A stretch of DNA of 64,000 bases, from NCBI RefSeq assembly GCF_030936135.1, contig NC_082618.1:5615034-5679033 (forward strand), given 5' to 3'. Positions within the stretch are counted from its first letter, which is position 1. Each line of letters begins with the position of its first letter. Below, in pieces: positions 44,901 through 56,400 of this stretch. The notes under the pieces are model-generated. The model was not told the origin of the DNA, did no database searches, and saw nothing but the letters and a program-made list of their open reading frames with translations. The stretch is from Gavia stellata. Its lineage: Eukaryota; Chordata; Aves; Gaviiformes; Gaviidae. The translations under genes and the position numbers were made by a program.

Positions 44901-47900
44901 CACAGACACTGAAGACAGACATGACACTCATTTTCACTGCTTAGCCAGGAAAACTGAGAAGAGAAAGCGTGTTTTCAGCAACGATTGCTCTTACAGCTTA
45001 GATAGCTCAGGGTAGCGACTAAGAGAGTTAGAAGAAGTGACGGGTGGAGGAAAGGGGATTAACTCCATTGTCGGAGCAAGTCTTTAGCTTGTACAGATTG
45101 CCCACCCTTGGTGAGAGCTCACAGCGCAAGCGACTCCCAGGGCCCTCTGTCACCTTGATTTCAGGAGGAAAAAAGGAACGGGGAGGAAGATACCGACAGC
45201 TCAGCAACGATATCAAAGTCTCCATCTCAGCCTAACACCTCTCCTTCAGAAAGCTCCCATGCCTGTGGCTTTCTTCCCGACAGCACGCGTACATCCAGAA
45301 GCGAGAATGCAGCCCGGACGTTGCAGAGGAAGCGAGCACCGACAGCAGGGTCTCCTCTGGAGCAGCCTGAATCTGAACAGAGCCTCTCCCCTTCCTTCTC
45401 CTCCTGCCCCAGCAGGGAGAAGCACCCCACTCCACCCAGCTTTGGGGCAGCAGAAGCGACACGCCAAGTCAGAGCGATCCCGTCTGCCCGTTGGGCAGAT
45501 TAACTCACCTCACCACGGCCGCCTCTTCTCGCGGGGCCGAGTACACGCAGCCCATGGTCAGGGCAGGGAAGAGGCAGACAAAGAGTCGCAGGGCAGCCGT
45601 GTCTGTCTGCAAGGGGAGGTGTGGGGGGACGGATCTAACTTAGCTCTGGAGCAACACGCACACAGGCCTTTCCATTCTGCTCCTCCTGGGCATTAAAGCC
45701 AAGCGTCAGCCTTTTGTTAAGGAGAAGAGAGCCAGCACAAAAGGTCCCGGCACGGGTCATAGCAGGAGTGCTCCTGTCCGCTCAGATCCTCATGGTGGGG
45801 CTTTGGAAGTTACCGAGTGGATCCGCAGAGTCCTGAGAAACTGCAACATCTGGCAGCAGTGGCAGAAAGGAATTAGGAGTGGAGAATGAAACCTCCCAGG
45901 ATCCTCCGCAGCACACATCCCTCTCCCATCCGCGTGGAGCAGGGGGACGGGACACAAAACCCTCCCCCAGCCTTGTTACCTTGGAAACTGTTTATATCAC
46001 AGCTGCTTTTATATATATTCTTCTTTTAAAAAAACAAAAAGTCGACGCTGTAGCTGAATGAAATGATTCCAGACACTGCGTGAGCAACGCTACGGGTAAC
46101 TATGGCAGTGCCATTACGGAGGCAGCTCAAAGGAGTTTGTTCTCTTCAGGATCCTATTAAATTAAATTAGAGGTCGTCTCTCTCTCTAACACACACGCAA
46201 GCAGCAAAGAGAGCTAATCAGGCTAAGGAGTTGGAGTAATTCCTGCCACAGGAAGCCCTACAAGCACCAGGGAATGGATTTCTCTATAGCTGCAGAATAG
46301 AGATAAGCCAATTTCTGCCCCAAACAATGTTAAAGATGGGGGGAGAAGGGAGGGGGTGACACCCAGCATACCAATCAATGTCTTCCCTGCGACTCCCCAG
46401 GGCAACAGTCTGCACAACTCTGGAGCGGGGACACAAGAAAGGAAAGAAATCTGCAATTGTGAAACACGCAGAAGAGGCGCAGCCAAAGGATTAAAAATAA
46501 ATTAGTGCATTCCCCAGCAATGCCACTGCGAGGAAGCGTGGTGGCCACAGCTGTGTGGCGATCAAGAGCCATTCTCCCTAATGACATCTGCAGAGCAGGC
46601 TGCGGGGAAGGCGGCTCCAGTGGTTTCAATTAAGTCTGAAAATGGTCAACACACAAACAATCCTCAATTGGTGGCATCTCGGCCTGCCTCACACACACGT
46701 GTATTACACAACACAGGTACAGGACATCTTGTACGTGGGAAACCTCTGCATAGGCAGGACCCTGTCCCTTCTCTGGGGGCTTCAGGCAGGAAAACAGCTC
46801 CGCTTGGCTGCAAGGGTGAGGGATCAGCAAGCACCTAAGCTGTGGCTGAACCCAGAGATGCATCATAGGAGCAAGATTGTGACTGTTCCAGGGCCACGCA
46901 AGCTGGTGGAGCCATGCAAAGTGAACCCAGCCCAGGTACCATCCAGAACAGGGTATTTTGACCATGCATCTGTTCTTCCACAATCAAGGGCAGTTGCAGC
47001 AGCAGCATTTCCTTTGCAGACCCTGCTGAGCTGACGTGGCTTGATCAAGGCGTGTTGCTCAGCGACGGCTCCCAAAAACCCCAGGAGGGCACTGAGGTGC
47101 CAGACCCTGTGTTCAGGTCGGAGACTCTGCTTGCACTCTCCCAGGTTGCAAGCAAACCCATTAAAGCAGCAGCCACTGTGACACATCTGAGTTGCTGATC
47201 AACACTTTTGTCCTCCAGTCTTCCGAGGCTGAAGCTGAAGTTGTTGGGGGCCAAAGTGACAGAAATGGTCACCCAATACCATCAGATAAAGCAGTTCAGG
47301 ACAGTTTGGTGAGTCAAGGCAGAGCCGCAGAGAACGTGCTGAAGAAAAGCAACACCTCTTAAGGTCAAGGCTCTCCACTTCAGCCGGAGACAGCCCTGCC
47401 ACAGGCTCTCTGCCTTCATGGGTCCGGGACAGCTTCCCTGCCTGCAGATGGGCCTGCCCCTGCCTGCCCATGGACCAGCTTGCTATCCAGCCAGCCACAG
47501 GCAGCAGCTGACAGTGTGATCCTGTATCTTGCCAATTTGCTTGTTCATCAGAAAGGAAACTCCACCCCAGACTCAAGGATGACAGGAGGGAAGGAAATCC
47601 GAGGCTGAACAAGCTTGTTTTTCCCACTCATTTCCCTCCCACTTCCAGATGTCCCATAAAATAACACTGCAAAAGCCGCAGAAAGTTTCTGCCTCCATCC
47701 CAGAGAATGGATGTGCCACCACCCCCTTCCTTGGCTTATGGGTCCGCACCGCGCTCAGACCAGCTTGCTACAATGACCACAGCAGGGCTGCAGCAGGCAA
47801 TGCAGGGTCAAGCTTAAGGTACGGTAAAAACTACTTTAAATCCTCCTCTTGTGCTCTTCACCTGTCACTTTTCCAAAATGAATTATCAGACAAGGTCCGG

Positions 47901-50404
47901 AGCAACCTCACCCCTCCCTGGTTATCAGTGATGGGAGGTGCTGCTCTTCCACAACTCTCACAAGCAGCAATTGCACACAGTGCTCCCTGCCAGCCATCTC
48001 CCATGCAGATGGAGAAGGCAGCACAGACCCCACACAAGAAACAGGGGCAAAATGCCCCTGAGTCAGCTCAAAGCCAAAACCTCCAGCCAGTCACAGGCGG
48101 AAGCCCATGTGCTGAGGTCCTGCAGCAGGACAAGGCAGTAACACACGCCCGGGGTGGTTAGCAAGCCCCTCGGCACTGTGACTTCTCTGCAAGGTCACGA
48201 CAGCCTCTGGAAGAGCTGCACGTGATGGGTAGTAGGTGGAAACAGTCACAAGGACGGTGAGCATGGGAGCTCCCCAAGTCGATCTGCGCTGTGTCAGGAT
48301 CTAATTTCAGATGGATAGTGGCATTTCTCCAGCCAGCTTAGCTCTCATCGCAACACAGCCGTTCTCATTACAATCTCCAGAGGCAACCACACGCACCGAT
48401 ACACACAGCCCTTTCTTGCAGGCACAACAGGGAAAGTATCTGACTGATTCAACAAAACAAATTCCCAAGGTAAGGCCGAGCAGGCACAAATAGCCGTGTT
48501 GCTACCAGCCTCATGCACACCTGTACGCACAAGGTACCACAGCCAGGAACATTTCTTCCTTTTAAACCCCTCCCAGCAAGAAAACACACTTTCCATCCTC
48601 CTGCAACACCAGTGCGTGCAGCCTGCCTTAGGGTTTTCTCTGAGCTATGTGCTACTCTTCCCATTACCCGGGGATTTCACAACAGACCTGGCATCCCAGG
48701 CTTGCCTTCAAGCAGAGGGCTCTGCCACCAGGGGAGAGTGTCATGATCTGACCAAAGCAGATACGATGAGACCAAACCTGCTCCTTTTCAATATGACCTG
48801 AATTACAACACAAACACTGGATGACGAGCGCTGAAAACTGAAAGCAGCATAACCCACTAAGGTAGACATACAGGTCTGAGACAACAGACCCACAACTGCT
48901 TGCTGTGTTTGATTTAGCTTTTACACACAGGGTAACAGGAGCATCAACCCCCTGCTGAAATGCCTTCACTTATCACCAAACATCCTCATCCAAGCAGCCT
49001 ATGGACAGGTCCTGCCACAGCTTCTTTCCAGACGAGGCTGTAACACTTTGAAATGAAGGACTGACAAGTATTTCTTGCCAGAGCAGCACCTGCTAAGTGC
49101 CATGGGGAGAAACCCACTTCATGCAGGATGCCTTGCTGGTGCAACTGTATGTGTTAAATCTTGAACCTACTGCAAGCAGCCAGCCATCACTTTTCCCCTC
49201 CTCACGGCATGGCCTCACAACCAACCACCCAGGACTGGGGGGGCCTACAGTGAATTCGCAGCCAGCTTTACAAACTCAGAGGATTCACCTTTGTTGTGCA
49301 GTTACCTTCTGCAAAGGCCTGATACCGGAAAGCACAGAGCTGGGCTATGGCTGAGGCTGGCCTTCTCTTTGGGGCAAGCTGCACCCATGCAGGGAACAGA
49401 TCCCAGGAGACTGAAGGGAAAAGTATTGTACAACACCAGCTCCTACGGTCTCTGCTGCAGTGGGTTTCAAACCTCTTTACTGCTCTTACCAATGCTCCAA
49501 GGAGGAAACAGAAGGAATGAGCTAAAAAGCCCAGCAGAAAACTGATGTTAAGTTTGGTATGTGACTGAGACAAGGAACTAATTGCACCCAGATCTCCACT
49601 AACATGGCTTGCTTCTGGCCCTAAGCCCTTTGCAGCAGACAGGGTGGAACAAGAACCTCTCCCCCTCCAAATCCAGTCTGCTGCTGCTGCGGTAACCTGG
49701 CATCAAAGCCAAGCAAGTTTCACAAGAGCTGCCAAGCAGCTCATGCCCAAAAACTATCTCGCAGCTCCCCAAGACTATTTCTTCTCTTCATAGCTAAGGG
49801 TAGGTAAGATTTCCGATAGGAAACCTGCTTAAGAGCAAGTCCACCTTTCTCCAGATTTATCTAAATATGACTTTTATCAGAAAACACAGAGAATAGCCAA
49901 AGCAATCCTTAAGAGTTTTGAAGTACAGCCAGAGGCTTTTCTGCCTTGCCTTTTCTTGCCTTGCTTGGGAAAGGCAAATTACTGATTTGGGCCACACGGT
50001 GGAGTAAAGCAGAACTGCAGCCTGGCTCTTCCGCGGGGATTTCTGCATTGCAAGGTGAACAGCTCAGAAGAAACGCGAGGGGAGAGAAATGCACTTTGGG
50101 ACTAAGTCCCCTCACCTGGGGACCTCACAGAATCCAGCTGAGCTTCCCGCGCAGCCTCCAAGGACCCACCATAAGCAAGACGGAAAGCTACACTCACCCT
50201 GTGCTGCCTGAGAGTTGTTACTTACACTGATTGTATTTTGGGGAGCTCTGGGACTTCCTCCTTTTTCTTGCGGAAAAAGAACCAGTAAGTAAAAAGCCCG
50301 GTGATGAGCGAGATGAGAAATACGTCTGTCATGCTGAAGAGAGAGTCTTGCTGTGCAGCGTTGTCGGGAGGGGAGATGGTCGGTTCCATCCTGGCATCCC
50401 CCAT
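32963..50404 (-). CDS. POR: NADPH--cytochrome P450 reductase
   Basis: ER-membrane diflavin reductase passing electrons from NADPH via FAD and FMN to P450s, haem oxygenase and squalene monooxygenase. Coding exons (minus): 50226-50404 (exon from 50418), 42863-42911, 41868-41996, 41096-41245, 40095-40219, 39099-39188, 38550-38648, 37770-37886, 36835-36953, 35451-35632, 35140-35289, 34294-34561, 33695-33840, 33349-33434, 32963-33107. Total 2034 nt, 677 aa, phases closed. Membrane anchor about 26-44, then RKKK. FMN domain from 77: YGSQTGTAEE at 84-93, Tyr140 and Tyr178 stacking on FMN. FAD site RYYS 454-457, Cys472, GVAT 488-491. NADPH site: GPGTG; S595/R596/K601; C629, D674, W676, equal to rat residues plus one. 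A one-residue deletion lies near KVPDENG. Start chosen as first ATG (GTCATGG) before the anchor. Converges with TMEM120A. A possible alternative first coding exon is listed separately. Confidence 0.98.
41211..41276 (-). repeat. Source copy: POR intron 4/exon 5 boundary duplicated at 42203
   Basis: The real boundary: the last part of intron 4, its acceptor and the first codons of exon 5 (SDLSRLSEIDKS). It is matched by the diverged copy at 42203-42272. Confidence 0.75.
42203..42272 (-). repeat. Diverged duplicate of POR exon 5 acceptor region in intron 3
   Basis: By eye, about 85% identical over some 65 bp to 41211-41276. On the minus strand it keeps a T-rich acceptor ending TTTTAG and then reads SDLSNPSEIDKS, against SDLSRLSEIDKS in the true exon. 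Similarity fades beyond this after an inserted stretch. There is no partner donor, so it is a relic rather than a working exon; it sits between exons 3 and 4. Confidence 0.75.
42912..50225 (-). other. POR: POR intron between anchor exon and exon 3 (other POR introns listed here)
   Basis: 7.3-kb intron that contains the candidate alternative coding exon at 45509-45606. Downstream introns: 41997-42862, 41246-41867, 40220-41095, 39189-40094, 38649-39098, 37887-38549, 36954-37769, 35633-36834, 35290-35450, 34562-35139, 33841-34293, 33435-33694, 33108-33348. Nothing else structured was seen in them except the duplicate at 42203-42272. Confidence 0.8.
45509..45606 (-). CDS. POR: Candidate alternative POR first coding exon (acylated N-terminus)
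   Basis: A 98-bp exon-like unit on the minus strand. The acceptor has a pyrimidine-rich tract ending CCTTGCAG, and the donor GAG|GTGAGT is a perfect consensus. An ATG at 45555 is in strong context (ACCATGG). It codes MGCVYSAPREEAAVV plus AG, so the donor is phase 2, exactly as for the normal anchor exon (50226-50404); joining to exon 3 gives R-AAPVRDSS and stays in frame. The resulting protein would be 633 aa, lacking the transmembrane anchor but keeping all flavin domains. MGCxxS is the Src-family pattern for Gly2 myristoylation and Cys3 palmitoylation. Inserted between the anchor exon and exon 3 it would frameshift to a stop, so it must replace the anchor exon. No transcript evidence is available. 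Confidence 0.55.
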
Positions 50405-53400
50405 GACAGTCAGAGGCACTGGAAACAAAGGAAAATAAATTAACACCAGCAGTCTCACACAGTGTCACAGAAGACCAGAAGAGCATTAAGGGCTGTGCAG
50501 AACATGCTTTTCCACTATACGCTTACTGCTAGGAGCACAAGGCAGCCCAACAACTCTTTGGAGAGAGAGTCTGCACCACAATACCACGAGATCCTTTTGC
50601 ATCCCAAGGTATCTCACTGTCCCACCAAGCTTTTCCCTTCCCATTGCATCCATGCTGATCCATCAGAAGTGATTTCTGCTCCCCCTCCACCAGCACCATT
50701 GGAGCAGCCCCACATTCCAGCCAGGGAGCCCAACCTGACTCCTAATAATGCCCCAGCAAAACTCAGCAGGGACTCATGGCCAGCCTTTACTAAAGCCCTT
50801 ACTCACCACAGAGCCCATGTAGTGTTAGTGGGGGGAAGACCCCACTCTTCCAGTCACCCCACAGATCTGGGGCTTTTTCCCCCTTTTCCACAATGCGATA
50901 CGATGCCCCAGACCTACCACTGACCTACACCTGCGGAGCAGGACTGCGGCATGGTAGTTCCGTGAGCACCCCTACATTAGGTCATTACAACACAAATGAT
51001 GAATACTTCTGATCTACTATTCACCTCTGTATGCAGACTGGATTTACTATCCACCTCTTTTTGGGCCTCTGGCTTCCCAGTTTCCTCTACTCTCTTCCCC
51101 AGTTTAACTTCCATCTCCTCGAATTACTCCCTTCAACTTGTGAGGCAGAGTTTAAGTGACTTGTGACTTGCCCGTGGCCATACCCAAAGTCCTCGGTAGC
51201 ACAAGGACTAGCACCCAGCCCTCAAGTCCCCAACTAGCCCTATGGCCCCCATCCTTCCCCTGGGGAGCCACCCATTGCTCGCTCCCTCCCTCCCGCTGCT
51301 CTGCCAAAGCTCTGAACTCCTCTGACCCTAGTCCAGATCGCAAGATTATCTTCCCAACACACAAGGACGCACTCTGTCCAAACAGATAATTAACTCAAAA
51401 CTTGATTTATAAGGGCAAAGTGACTCTCTTCTTGTACTTGGGCATCCTGCCAACCCAGGAGACCATGGACGTTTGAACTTGCACACAGAAAAGCAACTTA
51501 GAGCCGTGAGGGTGCCACCGGAGAGAAAGGACATGTCCTGTGGCTGAACCATGAGGGGAGAGTTAACCTGTTCAGCAAACCTGTGCCTGCCGGAGAAAAG
51601 CTCCCAGACAGCTTTCCTGGGGGACTGAAAGAGGAACAGCAAACTCCAAGTTGTGCCTGGGCTAAGAAATAAAACTGACTGAAGTTTAAGGTTATGCTAA
51701 TGCATTCAGGAGCTGGGAAGAAAAGGGAAGGTGATGCTTAGGGACTGCTAACAAGGGAAAGCAGGTAAGGTCTTCAGCAAATAAGAACCCCTTCTTGTTA
51801 CCCCACCAAGGAAAAGTCCAGCTCCAGAGAACACAAAGTACTGTGACACGGGCCACCAGCTATAAAAGCCAGCCCTGCGAGTGCAGGGAGAAGTCCACAG
51901 CCACCTGGCAGCAATCATGGGTGGGCTCCCGGGTATTTTTGTAGCCCAACCAGCTCTCAGCCCCACAAGAAGTTTAATTCAGTGGAGAACTTGGCAAGTG
52001 ACTGTACTACAAAGGGCACTAAAACACCACTGCAAAGCTTCCCATTAGGTTCCCAGAGATGACACTGAGCAGGGGGGTGGAAGAAAAATGTTAGTGATGC
52101 AACTGCAGACAAGCAAATTGCCCATTCCTCTCCATCAGGCAGGTCACCCTGTCCTCCCTCCCTTGCAGGCAGGCTTTCCATTGCTGGATCTCAGAGCCAA
52201 GCAAGAGCTGGTTGTTATTTCTGTACAACTGTAGACTAAACTGTTAAGTTAAAGCCTCCACAACTGGAGCTTAGTTGCCAACAACGCACGGCTCCCAGCA
52301 GGCTCACTCTCCTCCTCAGTGCTGGGTTCCAGTAAATCAGTGAGGAGCAGATCCAGCAACTGACACCGAGGGAATGCACTAGTGGGGGGGAAAAAAATTG
52401 CTGGTTTATTGCCTTCACAAGTCCTTTCCCCTGGCACATAAGGCAATGACAAACCTTTGCTCAGAGGAAGATACGAAAAAACCCCAAGGCTGATGGAGAC
52501 CACACTGAGCTGGTTTTGGGCAGGAGCTGCACCCCTTCCCTTCTGAGCACCAAATCCAGCACCCGCAGCAGCCAAGCCCTAAGAAAGCCTCCTTGCACAG
52601 AGCACAGCAGCATCCCTTGTAACAAACTGAGCATGGAGGACAGTTTCAAGCTAGACATGCCTTTGGTGAGTAGCAGCCAGCCCAGGGTGGAATGCATACA
52701 GGCTGCATATGCCTGGCCCCACAGCAATTCCCCTCACAGCTCCAGATAGCTCAGACGTGGATATTCGCCAGCTGCCCCTACACAGGACAAGAGAATGAGT
52801 TCCCGGGCTAATCAGCAAGGTGAGGGCTACATCTCCAGCAGCGATTCATTGCCATGCCCAAAGCAGCAGAGCTTCTGGCCTCCCAGAGCAGAGGGGACAA
52901 GCAGCAGCTGTGAGGCGTTTTGCTTTTTCAAGCCCCCGGAGGTGGTCTGCTCTCCCAAGCAGCGATGCCTTGGAAGGAGGCATCCTCAGGAGGGAAGCTC
53001 CTGGGAACACAGCGTGGACAGACACGGGGGAGGAAGCTGTACTATCTCCTGGCCTTCACCATGCTGCAGCTCTCCAAAACTTCAAAGGAGAACCCTCCAG
53101 CTGCAGCAGCAGCCGGACCACCCGCTCGCTCCCCACACCCATGGCCGGAGGGAAGAACACCATTTCTGGAGGCTTATGGGTCTGGTGCATGGACGAGAGC
53201 CTTGGTTTGGCCTTCTCTTTTCATTCACAAGTCTCCATAGCATGAAGATTATATACTGACCTCTAACCCTGGAAGAAAACACAGTCATTTTCTAGTGATG
53301 GAGCCAAAGAAAGGTTTGCTTAGATGTAGCGAGAGAAAGGCAAAGGATGTGGAATTAGACCTCACACTTTTTTTAAAGGGTTGTCATAACTCAGGAACTA

Positions 53401-56400
53401 TTTATTTAACTCACTTCACCTAGCACAGGAAGAATATTCCTCAATTTATCTCAGTCTTATCTAATCGGCTGGAACAATTATCTTCCAGAAGCTCACAGCA
53501 ATTTTCAAATACATATCCTTTTCTAACTTCCAGTGAAAAGAAACCTGACTTTTACTTGGAATTTAGCTATCCTGGAAATCCTGCAGTCTCTGGAAGGACT
53601 CTGATAGAATCAGACAGGTTTTTGGTTTGTTGGGGTTTTTTTTGGGGGGGGGGGTGGTGGGGAGGAAGACATTTATGATGCAGAAGTAAAAGTTCCCCTG
53701 ACATCAGTTTCAAGGCTAGTTATTTTATCCCCAATGCTCATTATACCTTCAATCAAGATAAGACAGACTTTCATTTCCCCCTTTTTTTTAAATCATGGCT
53801 CCAGTTCCTGGATCCTTGTTTATTGCCACAGTACCTGGTGTAAAGCAATCAGTCTCAGCTGAGATGTGAGGCATCTACATCACAAAGAAAAGTCACAACA
53901 TTTTGAAAGATTGCAATCAAGCGATGCTATATTTTAGCACAGCTTTTCAGCCTCTGAATGCAGATTCTAAACCTGGGAATTTGCTTGCTACACAGCAGCT
54001 CGCAATCATTCAAATCGCCAGGGACCCTCTCTGCACATTTCCATGCTGCCAAACAGAGGCACTTCCTTCTCATATTAAAAAACATATTTCTCTTTCTCAT
54101 GCACATCTTAAGCAAAGGACTGGAAGCACTGTCAGTGCCAGGCATCCTCAAATCCCCCACGATTTCCACATGGACTAAAGGTGCTACCACATCATAGGGT
54201 TAAAAATATTAAAATATGAATAAAAATAGTATTACAACAAACAAGACAGGATAGGGAGTGCCCTAAAAGCCAAGCGGTCAGCAACCTGAAGAGATCTATT
54301 CTTCCCCTCTCTTGCACACATCTGACAGCAGCATTAGGAGATGGTGCAGCAGATGCCCCCAAAAGCATGCTGGAGCCCTCCACTCCAACTGGCAGGCACA
54401 GCATCGTGGTCATGAAACGTGTCTGGGAGGTCTCCCTTTCTGCCAAATACAAGGATGTTTCTGCAAGTCACATTGTAGTATCTTCTAGTGACGAAAAAGC
54501 CTTGTCTCTGAAGCTAAGTTGGCAATTTGGGCAGGAAGTTGGCTCTTTACGTTGAAGTAGGTTTTTATTTATGTAAGATTTGTGATGAGTTTCAAGTATC
54601 TCAGGGCAATTTGGCTTCCCAGTTCCAGACCAGGACTGCAGCCTGTGACTCTTGCTCCAAAAATGAGCGACCAGGCTCTGTCCTTGACTCTCCTACCCTG
54701 TGCCATCATAAGCACGCTGTGACCCGCCGTGTCAGCCCTGCTCACATGAGAGGGAAAGGAGAAGGAAGACTGCTGACCAAGCACAGCCCCCGGCTGCTCA
54801 CCACTCCCACCTCTGATAACCGGGATCCAGCTACAGCCCAAGACTGGGATCACACCAGCCATCTGATCACAGCCTCTAGCACCAAGCAGCCCCCAAATTC
54901 AGCTCAATACAGCAGAGAGTGCTCCCCACAATCCCCGCACACCCATGCGACGATAGGCACAAGGCCCGCTGTGCCCTACAGACTCTGCCCGCCCTAGCAC
55001 AGGGCAGCACCCTCATCTCCCATGTCCCTGAGCTTATTCAAACAGCCAGAGTTTTCCCAACAGGAAGCAAGCGGCATCAGTGTCCTTTGGATGCCAGCAG
55101 ATAAACACAGGAGCCACAGGCAGAAACTCTATTTTGTAATATGTGCACGCTAAACTCTGTGACAACTGAGTCAAAGGAGGAATCAAGTGACATAAACATA
55201 TGCAATGCCATTAGTCACCCTCCACCCGACACTTGCACCAGTGCCAAGCCTTCCCCAGCCCGCAGCGAGGGCCAGGGGGTCTCCGCTAATTGCTAGCGGG
55301 GACACCAGGTAGCCAGTTAAGTCAAACCATGCCTGCAGGAACAAGCTCGCCACGCATCTCACAGCAATACCATCACGCCTCCAACACAAGCCCTGAAGTG
55401 CCCAGTCCCTCCGTGGTAGCCAGGCCGTTCACATCCAGCAAGGACACTTACCAAAGGATTGCTTTCCAGTTGCTTGTAAACAGGAATCCATGCAAGTCAC
55501 CACCACCTCTACCAGCAGCACACACTCAAAAAGCTACCAGTTCTTTCATACTGGCTTTCTCCAGTTCAGACTCCCAGTAAAAGCCCCGCACAGCCACACC
55601 AGGGAAGGGGACAAAGGGGCACTGCTGGCAGAGCTGACTTGGCAGAGCACTTTTCTTGCTTTCTGCAGCCACATGATGATGACCCTCGTGTCACTGACTC
55701 AGCACATCCATTGCATTAGTGAACAAAGCAGAAGCACAGCTGTCACGATTTCTAGTGCTGGATGCTCTGGGTGGCTCAGGATGTCAGCATTACCACAAGA
55801 TCTGCAAGAGTCAGTTTTCTGATGGAGAAGGACCAACCCAAATTCCCTAGGTGCAGGTGGGTGTGCATGACCAGACTCCTCTCCTCACCATGTGCCTGGC
55901 CTGCCCCAGGGATCACCCTCTCTCTTGTGCTGACCATTCTTGCACAGGACCATGGCACAAGACAGATCATGGGCATGATCAGCCTCGAAAGAAGCCTTAA
56001 AAAAGTCCGTCAGTTATTTCCACTGGCATCATGGCACAGCCCCAAAAGACAGCTTCAGGACAGAGGGGAGACACAGCATGGAAATGAGCAGCCAAAGCAA
56101 ATGGAAACGCCTTCTCTTTGTACAGCGCTAACCTGCAGCCCAAGCTTTAGAAACAACAGCAAAATAAATAGAAACTAACACAAAAACCAACTAAGACACC
56201 TTGACAGAAAAAACAGAAAACCACCCAGTGACCCTCCCACAGGTCTCTATTCCCACGGCATCTGCAAAGCTTGTCGAGAGCTCGCACAGACAGCAGCACC
56301 AGAAGGAAGCTGCAGTAAGCCCCTGTCGCTCCGCGCAGCGGTGGCAGCGGAGGAGAAGGAAGAGACTTGCTTACAAACAGGAATGCAGTCTTGTGACCGG

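Noticed and set aside
45509-45606. The extra POR exon as a cassette between the anchor exon and exon 3
   Set aside because: 98 bp is not a multiple of three, and reading in from the anchor exon reaches a TGA within the exon. Only replacement of the anchor exon keeps the frame.
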